A DNA stretch of 13,437 bases, from positions 1 through 13,437 of the forward strand of contig CAMYJN010000013.1 of the NCBI GenBank assembly GCA_947258625.1, written 5' to 3'. The notes under the pieces were generated by a model, which ran no database searches, had not been told where the DNA came from, and saw nothing but the letters and a program-made list of their open reading frames with translations. This document shows, one piece after another, positions 1-6,918 of the stretch. Both the position numbers and the translations under genes were made by a program. This DNA comes from an uncultured Polyangiaceae bacterium. Its GTDB lineage: Bacteria > Myxococcota_A > Polyangia > Polyangiales > Houyiibacteriaceae. The number at the start of each line of letters is the position of its first letter. The stretch's first letter is position 1.

Positions 1-258
1 CGCGCCGTACGCAAAGCCGTGCACCGAGCCGTGGGAGCCACCAAGCTGCGGTCCTCGTCCTTGCTGGTCTATACCCAGAGCCTGCAGCGCAGCGCGGACC
101 GAGCTGGATTGCTCGCATGCGGAGAGATCGGCGCCGCGCTTTCGGTGCTGCTGAACCAAGAGCTGAATCCCAAAGCGCTGAGGGTGTCCTCCCGCGGCCT
201 CGATATTCTGCGCTTCTGGCTCGACGCCGACTCACCGCTGTGGGGAAGCCATGGCTGA
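1..258 (+). CDS. C-terminal fragment of a TPR-type protein paralogous to the next gene
   Basis: The reading frame is open from base 1 and ends at TGA 256-258, so only the last 85 residues of a gene beginning outside the window are present. No function is recognisable from the fragment alone. Its sequence aligns with the C-terminus of the 1568-residue protein encoded next. An RK..(L/V)..AV stretch at the start matches residues about 1460-1467 there, GEIGAALSVLL matches GDVPSAVSALL, and the terminal RFWLDADS matches RFAMSDTH. This suggests tandem duplicated genes for large TPR proteins with the same C-terminal domain (inference). The stop overlaps the next gene's ATG by 8 bp, so the two are probably cotranscribed and translationally coupled. 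GTG 19 is an internal codon, not a believable start, because the frame continues upstream. Confidence 0.72.
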   Translation, partial: RAVRKAVHRAVGATKLRSSSLLVYTQSLQRSADRAGLLACGEIGAALSVLLNQELNPKALRVSSRGLDILRFWLDADSPLWGSHG

Positions 259-3200
259 GGACGACATGTCGCCGACGAGCCGCGAATCGGAGCCAGTGTC
301 GTTTGACATCGATGACGACGCGATCGACGCCCTTCTCGACTCCTTCGTCGAAACCGAGGCCAGCGCTCCGGCGAAGCGGACGAGCCGTCCTGCGGACCCC
401 TCGGACTCGGGCGCGCTCGCGGCGCAAAGGACCGTCTTCGAGCACAGGCCGCGACACGAGGCGCTCCCCTTGGTTGGCGATACGCCCGAGACGCTGAAGC
501 GGCGCATCGCCCTCCTCGAGGCGCTCGGACGACGCGCGGTCGGCTCGGCGCGCGCGCGACTTCTGAGCTCCGCGGGCGAGCTCTGCGAGCGACTCGGCGA
601 CTGCGACGTCGCGAGGCAGCACTACACCCAGGCCTTGTCCGCCGACGCGCGCGATGTCGTCGTTCTGCGCGCGCTTCGACGGCTCTCGATCCGCAGCGGC
701 GACTGGGGCGCCGCGGCGGATGCGCTCGAAAAAGAGGCGGCGCTGGAGCTCAGCGCCGCCGATCGAGCCTCGGCGCTCAACCTGCTCGCAAGTATTCAGC
801 TCTCAAAGCTCCACGACCCGGCAGCCGCCGAGCAGGCCGCTGCACACGCGGCCGAGCTTCGAGAGGACGACTTCGTCGCGTGCGTGCTTTTGGCCTCGGC
901 GAGGCTCGCTCGCGCCGACGCAGGGCGCGCCGCGGACGCTCTGACCAGCGCGGCCGAGCGCTGGCCGCGAGTCGAAGCCGAGGCGGTGCTGCTCCTCGAC
1001 GCAGCCGAGCTGAAGGAACAGGCGGGTGCGCTCGAAGACGCGAGGAGCAGATACGGCCGCGTGCTCGAGCTTCAACCCAAACTGCTCGCCGCGCATCTCG
1101 GAGTGGTTCGCACGAGCCGTGGCCTTGGGGAAAGCGACGCGGCTAGGCAAGCGCTACTCGCCGCTGCAACACAGGTCTCGGGCCGGTTCGCCTCTGCGCT
1201 TCGTCGCACCGCGGCGAGCATGGACCGGTGGAGCGGTTCTCCGGAGGCCGCGGTCGCATTGCTCGACGAAGCCGAAGACACCGCTTCTCTATGGACGCTT
1301 GCGGAATCGGCCGCGGTTTGCGGAGACATTCAGACCATGATCGATGCGCTCGCCGCGCCCGCGTCCGATGACGGTCCGGAAATTCGGGCTCTGGGATCCG
1401 GGCGACGCGCGCGGCTTCACGCGGAGCGGGGTGAGCGAGAAGGATTCGAGCTCGCCTCCCGCGAAGCGCGGGAGGAGCCGCGGTTGGAACCCTACGTCCA
1501 ATCCTCGGAGCGCCTGGTTGAAGCGGACTCCGGCAAGGAAACCGAGGCGCCTCCATGGCTCGAATCGATGCCGGGCGCGGAAACGAGCGTCGCCTCGCGA
1601 TTGCTTCAGGCGGACGAGGCAGCGCAGATCCGAGATGAAGCGGCATTCCTAGCGGCACTGGAAGAGGAGCTCGACGGCTCCCCCGAAGAGCTGGCGGCAG
1701 GTGCAGCGCTCGCCGTCGCCGACGTGGGAGGTGCCTGCGGCGTGATCGACCGTGGCGGCGCTCTGATTCGCGCCGAGGAACGGGTGCCGGGCCACCCGAT
1801 GATCGGCCGAGCGTTGCTGCTGCAAGACGATGACCCCGAGCGCAGCACTCGGCGCTGGATGGATGAGGGGAACACCAGCCGAGGTGCGCGGAGCGCCTTT
1901 GCTTTCACGATGGCCGCGAGGATCGCTGAGCCGGGGTCCGAGAAAGCGGAATCCGCGTGCGAAGCCGCATTGGCCGAAGAAGTCGACTACCTCCCCGCCC
2001 TCTGGGAGCTGGAGGACCGGCTGGGCGGAGACCAGGCCCGGGCGGCCAGCGCCGCACGGCAAGCGGCGCTCCCTTCGACAGACCAAGCGGCGAGCTGGCT
2101 GCGGGCATCGATGTGGGCTTCATCTCGTAGCGACCGCCAGGCGCACGCGGAAGCGGCCTTGACCCGGGCCGCGCCTGATCCGCTCCTCGTCGAGCACCTG
2201 ATCGAGGCGGCTGGACGCGATACGGAGGCGGCCGGTGAGCTCATGGAGCTGGCAGCGCGGCGTCTCGGCATGCCTGCGTATCTGGAGCATGCCGCGGCAT
2301 CCTATCGAGCGGCCGGCCTCGCAGCTCGGGCCGCGCGGGTGCTCCGCGAGGCCTCGGACGCGCAGCCAGATGACGAAATGATTCGTGTTCAACGAGAGGA
2401 AGCAGAGCTTCAGGGATCCGAGTTTGCGCGCGTCTCCGACCGCACCATGAGCCGCCTGCGCGAGGCCAGTAGCGAAGCCGATCGACTCGGCGCGTTTGAG
2501 GCGATGGCAGAACTGGATCGACTCGCGCGTCACGACATGCAGAGCGCGCGCTTGTCATTCCAGTCGATCGCCGAGCTTCGACCGGATCACATCCCCACCG
2601 CGCGCGCCCTCGAATGGGATGCGCTTCGGGAGAACGACACCGAACGCATCCGCTCGAGCGCCCGACGGCTTTTACTGGCCCTTCCGGAGGACTCGCCTGA
2701 CCGCTTGGCCAGGCATCGGCTCCATCTAGAGCTGCTCAAGGCCGATCCCGACATCCTGCGGTCCGATCTCGATCGATGGCTGTGCGGGATCGACGACGCG
2801 CTCGAGGCGGACCCAGGCCTGGCCAGACAAGTCCTGGGCGCCGCGTACGCGATGGGCGACAACCTGCTCAGCCTCCAAGCACTCCTTGCCCTGCAGGCCG
2901 CAGTCGACGATGACCTCGAACGTGGCGCCTTCGCGCTCGACGCCGCGCACGTGCTTCAGCTGATGGGGGCCCCAGAGAACGCGCTCGAGCGCTTGGATGA
3001 GGCGGGAAGTCACCCGCTGGCCCGCGAAGTCGAAGCGGGGCTCTTGCATGCGGCCAAGCGCTGGGAAGACGCCGCCACCGTCTATCAAGACGCAGCGAGC
3101 ACGGCCAAGGACAGCCATCGCGCAGCATCGCTCTGGCGGGAGGCCGCGTGCATATTCGAGAAGGAGCTTGGCGACCCGCATCGCGCGATCGATGCCTGGG

Positions 3201-4957
3201 TGGCCGCTTCGAAGTGCGACATCCGATACCTGGACGTGTACCGACGCCTCGCGGCGCTCTACCAGAGCCAAGGGCGACTCGACGCGCTGGCGGCACTCAC
3301 CGATGCCCGCATCGATGCCGGCGCCGATACGCCCACCCTGGTTGGTCTGCTCGTGCAGAAGGCGCGTCAGAGTCGTGCGCGAGGGGATCTCGAAGGCGTC
3401 AGCGACGCATTGCACGAGTGCCTCGAGCTCGATCCTCTCAACTTCACCGCGCTCAAAGAGCTGGTCGACACCCACCGCGCGGCGGAGAATTGGCAAGGCG
3501 CCGCTGAAGCTTTGATTCGCATCGCGCGCCTGCAGCGCAGCACCGAAGAGCGGATTTGGGCATTTACGCAGCTCGCATCTCTTTATGACGTACATCTTCA
3601 AGACCTCGGCCGAGCCGAAGCGTCGCTCCGGAGGGTGGTGCAACTTTCGCCCGCGAATTTGGAAATCCTGGACCGCCTCGCATCGGTGACGAGTCGCCAA
3701 GGCAAAGCCCACGAAGCCGCGCGATTGCTCGAAGAGCTCGTTCGACGCGCGGATAGCGAATCCGAAAAACGCGACTACCGAATTCGCTTGGCCGGGGCCG
3801 TCGAATCGGCCGGTCAGGGGCGGCAAGCCGAGCAGATTCTGGAAAGACTGCGGGGCGAGCAGCCGACGGAGCCAGACGTGATTCTTGCCCTCACCGACTA
3901 CTATCAGCGTCAGGGCGATGCCCCGGCCGAGGCGATGCACCTGAACCGGGCGCTCAGCGACTTGCGAACGGCGATCGATCGCGACCCGGGCGATGAGGCC
4001 CTGTGGACCACCCTGGTGCGCGTGCTCCAGCGTCGGCACGGTCCCGGCCCAGCCTCCTGCGCGGCCAGCGCGGCGATCGCGTCCGGCCATCCGGCATCTC
4101 TTTTCGAGGGAGACATCCTAGGGCACGGCGAAGCTCTGGGCGAGGCCAAGATCCCGCTGTCGGGTCTCGTCGATGCCGTCGTTGCACCGGAGGGTCTCTC
4201 AGAAACGGCGCGCCGACTGTTCGCTTTGTGCGAGCACTCCTTCGACAAGGTATTGCCCTTCGATGCCAGCGCCTGGCGACTGCGCAGGCCAACGGGCGAG
4301 CATCGAATCCTCGTCGAGGAGGCCGGCGCCGTAGCCGAGATGCTGGGGATTAGCGAGCCGCGCTTGCGAATCACCTATGTTGCGCCTGCGGCGTGCATGC
4401 CCGTCTCCGGCGACCCGCCCATCATCGTCGTCGGTGGCAACCTCCACAAGATCACCAACGCTCGCGAGCGTCTGTTCCTCTTTGCGCGAGCCCTCAAAGT
4501 GGCCGCGAATCATCTGGCCCCAGCGCTTCGCGCCCGTCCCGAAGACCTGGACCTCGCGCTATCGGCGCTGCTTCAGGAGCACCGAGGGAGCCTCGGAAAC
4601 GAAGCGACAGGGCCTCAAATGCTGGACCTGCGGAAGAAGCTGCTCAAGGCCGTGCCCCGTCGCTCTCGAGACGAGGTCGATAGCTTGGCCCTGGAGCTGA
4701 AGGGCAACACCCGGTTTTCTACACGAGCAGTGCCTTTTGCGATCGCCGAGCTCGGCAACCGTGTGGCCCTGACCCTGACCGGCGATGTTCCCTCGGCGGT
4801 GAGCGCCCTGCTCAAGATCGCCGGGCACGACGTCCCCGCAGGCGACGACCAGCGTTTGAGCGCCATTGAAGAAACCCCAGAGGCCTCGGCCATGGTGAGA
4901 TTCGCGATGAGCGACACACATTTTGAAGCTCGGGCCCAAGCTGGTGTAGATCCCTAG
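251..4957 (+). CDS. Giant TPR-repeat protein with degenerate M48-like C-terminal region
   Basis: 1568 residues. Residues 1-80 are acidic, Ser/Pro-rich and look disordered, with an acidic helix-like segment (FDIDDDAIDALLDSF, residues 18-32). Residues about 85-1290 are continuous Ala/Leu/Glu-rich helical pairs with recognisable TPR units, such as the ARQHYTQALSADA and AEASLRRVVQLSPANLEIL segments; this is a helical-solenoid scaffold for protein-protein contacts. Residues about 1320-1430 resemble the region around the active site of M48-type peptidases in myxobacterial TPR proteins (PPIIVVGGNLHKIT, then LFLFARALKVAANHLAP), but no HExxH zinc motif is present, so catalysis is unlikely. Residues 1457-1568 match the C-terminus of the preceding gene. 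No signal peptide or membrane segment is seen, so a cytoplasmic location is likely. ATG 251 is chosen because it overlaps the upstream stop by 8 bp and follows GGGGAAG; ATG 266 is an alternative. The gene lies 4 bp before the phosphoesterase-like gene. The biological role is unknown; the TPR assignment is strong and the M48 relationship tentative. Confidence 0.85.
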   Translation: MAEDDMSPTSRESEPVSFDIDDDAIDALLDSFVETEASAPAKRTSRPADPSDSGALAAQRTVFEHRPRHEALPLVGDTPETLKRRIALLEALGRRAVGSARARLLSSAGELCERLGDCDVARQHYTQALSADARDVVVLRALRRLSIRSGDWGAAADALEKEAALELSAADRASALNLLASIQLSKLHDPAAAEQAAAHAAELREDDFVACVLLASARLARADAGRAADALTSAAERWPRVEAEAVLLLDAAELKEQAGALEDARSRYGRVLELQPKLLAAHLGVVRTSRGLGESDAARQALLAAATQVSGRFASALRRTAASMDRWSGSPEAAVALLDEAEDTASLWTLAESAAVCGDIQTMIDALAAPASDDGPEIRALGSGRRARLHAERGEREGFELASREAREEPRLEPYVQSSERLVEADSGKETEAPPWLESMPGAETSVASRLLQADEAAQIRDEAAFLAALEEELDGSPEELAAGAALAVADVGGACGVIDRGGALIRAEERVPGHPMIGRALLLQDDDPERSTRRWMDEGNTSRGARSAFAFTMAARIAEPGSEKAESACEAALAEEVDYLPALWELEDRLGGDQARAASAARQAALPSTDQAASWLRASMWASSRSDRQAHAEAALTRAAPDPLLVEHLIEAAGRDTEAAGELMELAARRLGMPAYLEHAAASYRAAGLAARAARVLREASDAQPDDEMIRVQREEAELQGSEFARVSDRTMSRLREASSEADRLGAFEAMAELDRLARHDMQSARLSFQSIAELRPDHIPTARALEWDALRENDTERIRSSARRLLLALPEDSPDRLARHRLHLELLKADPDILRSDLDRWLCGIDDALEADPGLARQVLGAAYAMGDNLLSLQALLALQAAVDDDLERGAFALDAAHVLQLMGAPENALERLDEAGSHPLAREVEAGLLHAAKRWEDAATVYQDAASTAKDSHRAASLWREAACIFEKELGDPHRAIDAWVAASKCDIRYLDVYRRLAALYQSQGRLDALAALTDARIDAGADTPTLVGLLVQKARQSRARGDLEGVSDALHECLELDPLNFTALKELVDTHRAAENWQGAAEALIRIARLQRSTEERIWAFTQLASLYDVHLQDLGRAEASLRRVVQLSPANLEILDRLASVTSRQGKAHEAARLLEELVRRADSESEKRDYRIRLAGAVESAGQGRQAEQILERLRGEQPTEPDVILALTDYYQRQGDAPAEAMHLNRALSDLRTAIDRDPGDEALWTTLVRVLQRRHGPGPASCAASAAIASGHPASLFEGDILGHGEALGEAKIPLSGLVDAVVAPEGLSETARRLFALCEHSFDKVLPFDASAWRLRRPTGEHRILVEEAGAVAEMLGISEPRLRITYVAPAACMPVSGDPPIIVVGGNLHKITNARERLFLFARALKVAANHLAPALRARPEDLDLALSALLQEHRGSLGNEATGPQMLDLRKKLLKAVPRRSRDEVDSLALELKGNTRFSTRAVPFAIAELGNRVALTLTGDVPSAVSALLKIAGHDVPAGDDQRLSAIEETPEASAMVRFAMSDTHFEARAQAGVDP

Positions 4958-4961
4958 AACC

Positions 4962-5555
4962 ATGCGGTTGGGTTTCATCGGTCCGGCGAAAAGCGACGTC
5001 GCCGCTCTCGAGCAGGCGGCCAAGCTTCTAATCTGCGACCTCGAGGTCGACACCGTCATTTATCTCGGCGAAGACGAGGCCCTGCGCGAGTTCATGGCGA
5101 AGCACGAATCGGACCCCGGCGACTCCTCGCTCGAACAGCAAGTCGCCGAGGTCGCAGGGCGCGGCACCTCAGACCAGATCGAAGAGGTCCTGCGCAAGCT
5201 GCGCGGCGCCCGGTACCTTGGAAAGCTACGGGTCGCACCACCGCCGCCTCGCCGCGCCATGGAGATGCTCGACGACCGTATCGCTCTCATCGTTCGACAC
5301 AAATCGACCATCGGAGAGGAAGACGTGATCAACTCCAACATCGTGGTGTACGGCGATGGCCACGAGCTGATGTTCAAGCGGTTCGGGCCGCGTTGCTTTT
5401 TCTGCCCGGGTCCGCTCGAAACCGGCCACCTCGGCCTGCTCGACGACCAATCCGAAACCGGAGGGGTCATGTTGGAGGCGATTACACTGAGCGGCGAGGT
5501 GTGCTGGAGCGAACCCATTCAGGGTCGGGGTGCGAAGGTGATGGTGGCGCCATGA
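4962..5555 (+). CDS. Phosphoesterase-fold protein (YfcE-like) with degraded metal-binding site
   Basis: 197 residues with no obvious name. The ends align well with the YfcE/MJ0936 class of small calcineurin-like phosphoesterases. MRLGFIGPAKSDVAALEQA with VDTVIYLGEDEA corresponds to the first two metal motifs, VVYGDGHE to the GHTH motif, FFCPGPL to the family's F-N-P-G-S strand, and LGLLDD to the following turn. The ligands are mostly gone: the first-motif Asp and His read P8 and K10, the GD Asp is E37, no GNHD motif is seen in residues 45-100, and the first His of GHTH is D132. H113 and H134 remain. I infer an inactive pseudo-enzyme or one with altered activity. The 45-100 segment (acidic, Glu/Gln-rich) replaces the usual central part. 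It starts 4 bp after the TPR gene with no strong Shine-Dalgarno and overlaps nadD by ATGA, so it is probably translationally coupled on both sides. A phosphatase role should not be assumed. Confidence 0.72.
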   Translation: MRLGFIGPAKSDVAALEQAAKLLICDLEVDTVIYLGEDEALREFMAKHESDPGDSSLEQQVAEVAGRGTSDQIEEVLRKLRGARYLGKLRVAPPPPRRAMEMLDDRIALIVRHKSTIGEEDVINSNIVVYGDGHELMFKRFGPRCFFCPGPLETGHLGLLDDQSETGGVMLEAITLSGEVCWSEPIQGRGAKVMVAP

Positions 5556-6115
5556 CCTCGCGGCGGGTCGCGATCTACGGCGGCAGCTTTGATCCCCCTC
5601 ACCTGGGACACGTGCTTTCCGTGGCGTGGGCGCTCTCGGCAGCCGATCTCGACGCCCTTTGGATCGTCCCGACTTGGAAACACGTGTTCGACAAGCAACA
5701 CGGCGCGCCGTTCGAAGAACGCCAAACGATGTGCGAGCTTGCGTTTGCTCCGTTCCGAGACGTTCAGGTCTCCGACATCGAGCGGCGTCTCGGCGGGGTG
5801 AGCCGAACGCTCGAAACCCTGGATGCGCTCGAAAAGGAGAATCCGGACACGCTTTTTCGGCTTCTGATCGGCGCCGACGTTCTTCCTACGACCGATCGCT
5901 GGTACCGCTGGGAAGAGGTGGTGAAGATCGCGCCACCTATCGTGATTGGTCGCCAGGGCTACCCCGTCCCCGAGGGTTGCCCGATCTCGATTCCCAACAT
6001 CAACTCCACCGACATCCGCACCGGGCTATCGAACGCAGCTGACATTGGCGGCCTCGTGCCGAGCGCGGTCATCGAGCACATCCGATCGCGCGACCTCTAT
6101 CAGGGCGAAGGATGA
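5552..6115 (+). CDS. nadD: Nicotinate-mononucleotide adenylyltransferase NadD
   Basis: 187 residues, near the usual NadD length. It transfers AMP from ATP to nicotinate mononucleotide, giving deamido-NAD, the penultimate step of NAD synthesis; it is a cytoplasmic enzyme. The nucleotidyltransferase signature is complete: YGGSFDPPHLGH at residues 9-20 with the H17-x-G-H20 phosphate-binding pair, LLIGADVL at 104-111 followed by the RWYRWEE segment, and INSTDIR at 150-156, which is this family's (S/T)ST-x-IR motif. The close relative CoaD is shorter and lacks this pattern. The start is ATG 5552 because it overlaps the upstream stop as ATGA and places the signature at the N-terminus; the same frame runs open further upstream but encodes nothing NadD-like there. 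GAAGGTG about 12 nt upstream is a weak ribosome site. The stop overlaps the next ATG in another ATGA, so it is internal to the operon. Confidence 0.93.
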   Translation: MTSRRVAIYGGSFDPPHLGHVLSVAWALSAADLDALWIVPTWKHVFDKQHGAPFEERQTMCELAFAPFRDVQVSDIERRLGGVSRTLETLDALEKENPDTLFRLLIGADVLPTTDRWYRWEEVVKIAPPIVIGRQGYPVPEGCPISIPNINSTDIRTGLSNAADIGGLVPSAVIEHIRSRDLYQGEG

Positions 6116-6909
6116 ACGTCCTGATCATCGGCCGAGGCCGAGTCGGGAATGGGCTGAAGCGGTCACTGCAAGCAAGCGGCATGCTCGAGGTCTCTGCCGC
6201 GGGCCGACGCTGCAAGCCTTCGAGCGTGGCCATGGCGGACGCAATCGTCCTCGCCGTCTCCGATGACTCGATCTCGAAGGTCGCCCGCGCCATCGCTCCG
6301 AACCTGCACCGAGGTGCCACTGTGCTTCACTGCGCAGGCGCTAGGGGCACCGACGAGCTGGAAGCATGCAGAGCGAACGGAGCGGCGGTCGGGGTGATGC
6401 ACCCGCTGGTCTCGTTCGCGAGCAAGCACCGGAGCCCCAGCCTTTGCGGCACCACATTCACGGTAAACGGCTCCCGGCGTGCCATCGCCACCAGCCGCCG
6501 CATCGCAAAAGCGTGCGGCGCCCGCGTGGTGCTGGCCGAAACCGACGGAGCGGGATACCACGCAGCGGCCGCCCTCGCCGCCAACGGCGCTGCAGCGTTG
6601 GCCTTCGTTTCGGTGGGCCTGCTCGAGCGACTTGGTTTCGAACGGCGCTCCGCCGAACGCGCGATCGGTGGCCTGCTGCAAAGCGTCGGCGAAAACGTGC
6701 AGAGCCTCGGAGTTCCCGGTGCCCTCACGGGTCCGATCGCACGGGGCGAAGCGGAGGCCGTGGCGAATCATCGAGCTGCGCTGCGCCGTTTGAGTTCCGA
6801 TGCGCGCTCGGCTTACGACGCGCTCGTCCCCATCATCGTGCGCTGCGCACGAGCCGCAGGCCTTGGGCAAGCGAAGGCGTCGAGAATTCTGCGCGCGACG
6901 AAACGCTGA
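6112..6909 (+). CDS. Rossmann-like plus DUF2520 domain protein
   Basis: 265 residues in two domains. The N-terminal Rossmann fold (about 1-115) begins MNVLIIGRGRVGNGL with the dinucleotide motif G7-x-G9-x-x-G12, and continues with AIVLAVSDDSI, VLHCAGARGTDEL and GVMHPLVSF (HPL at 97-99). The C-terminal helical part (about 120-265) carries GAGYHAAAALAANG (H150) and ALTGPIARGE (204-213) with H220, the hallmarks of DUF2520. Members resemble ketopantoate reductase and 6-phosphogluconate dehydrogenase-type folds and are usually called short-chain or NADP-binding oxidoreductases, but to my knowledge the substrate is not settled; panB/panC neighbourhood is common in other bacteria. Here the partner is nadD, with ATGA overlap and GGGCGAAGG abutting the start. 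Binding of NAD(P) is likely; the reaction is unknown. It is the last gene of the run; only 9 bp separate its stop from the convergent Clp gene's stop, leaving no room for a separate terminator. Confidence 0.88.
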   Translation: MNVLIIGRGRVGNGLKRSLQASGMLEVSAAGRRCKPSSVAMADAIVLAVSDDSISKVARAIAPNLHRGATVLHCAGARGTDELEACRANGAAVGVMHPLVSFASKHRSPSLCGTTFTVNGSRRAIATSRRIAKACGARVVLAETDGAGYHAAAALAANGAAALAFVSVGLLERLGFERRSAERAIGGLLQSVGENVQSLGVPGALTGPIARGEAEAVANHRAALRRLSSDARSAYDALVPIIVRCARAAGLGQAKASRILRATKR

Positions 6910-6918
6910 ACGGCGGCT

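Noticed and set aside
2726..4090. 454-residue open frame on the minus strand inside the TPR gene
   Set aside because: It is antisense to a well-supported coding sequence with clear TPR periodicity. Its translation has no recognisable domain, and long antisense frames are expected at this GC content.
5393..5551. N-terminal extension of nadD
   Set aside because: It overlaps the phosphoesterase-like gene in another frame and precedes the NadD signature by 50 non-conserved residues; ATG 5552 in an ATGA overlap fits better.
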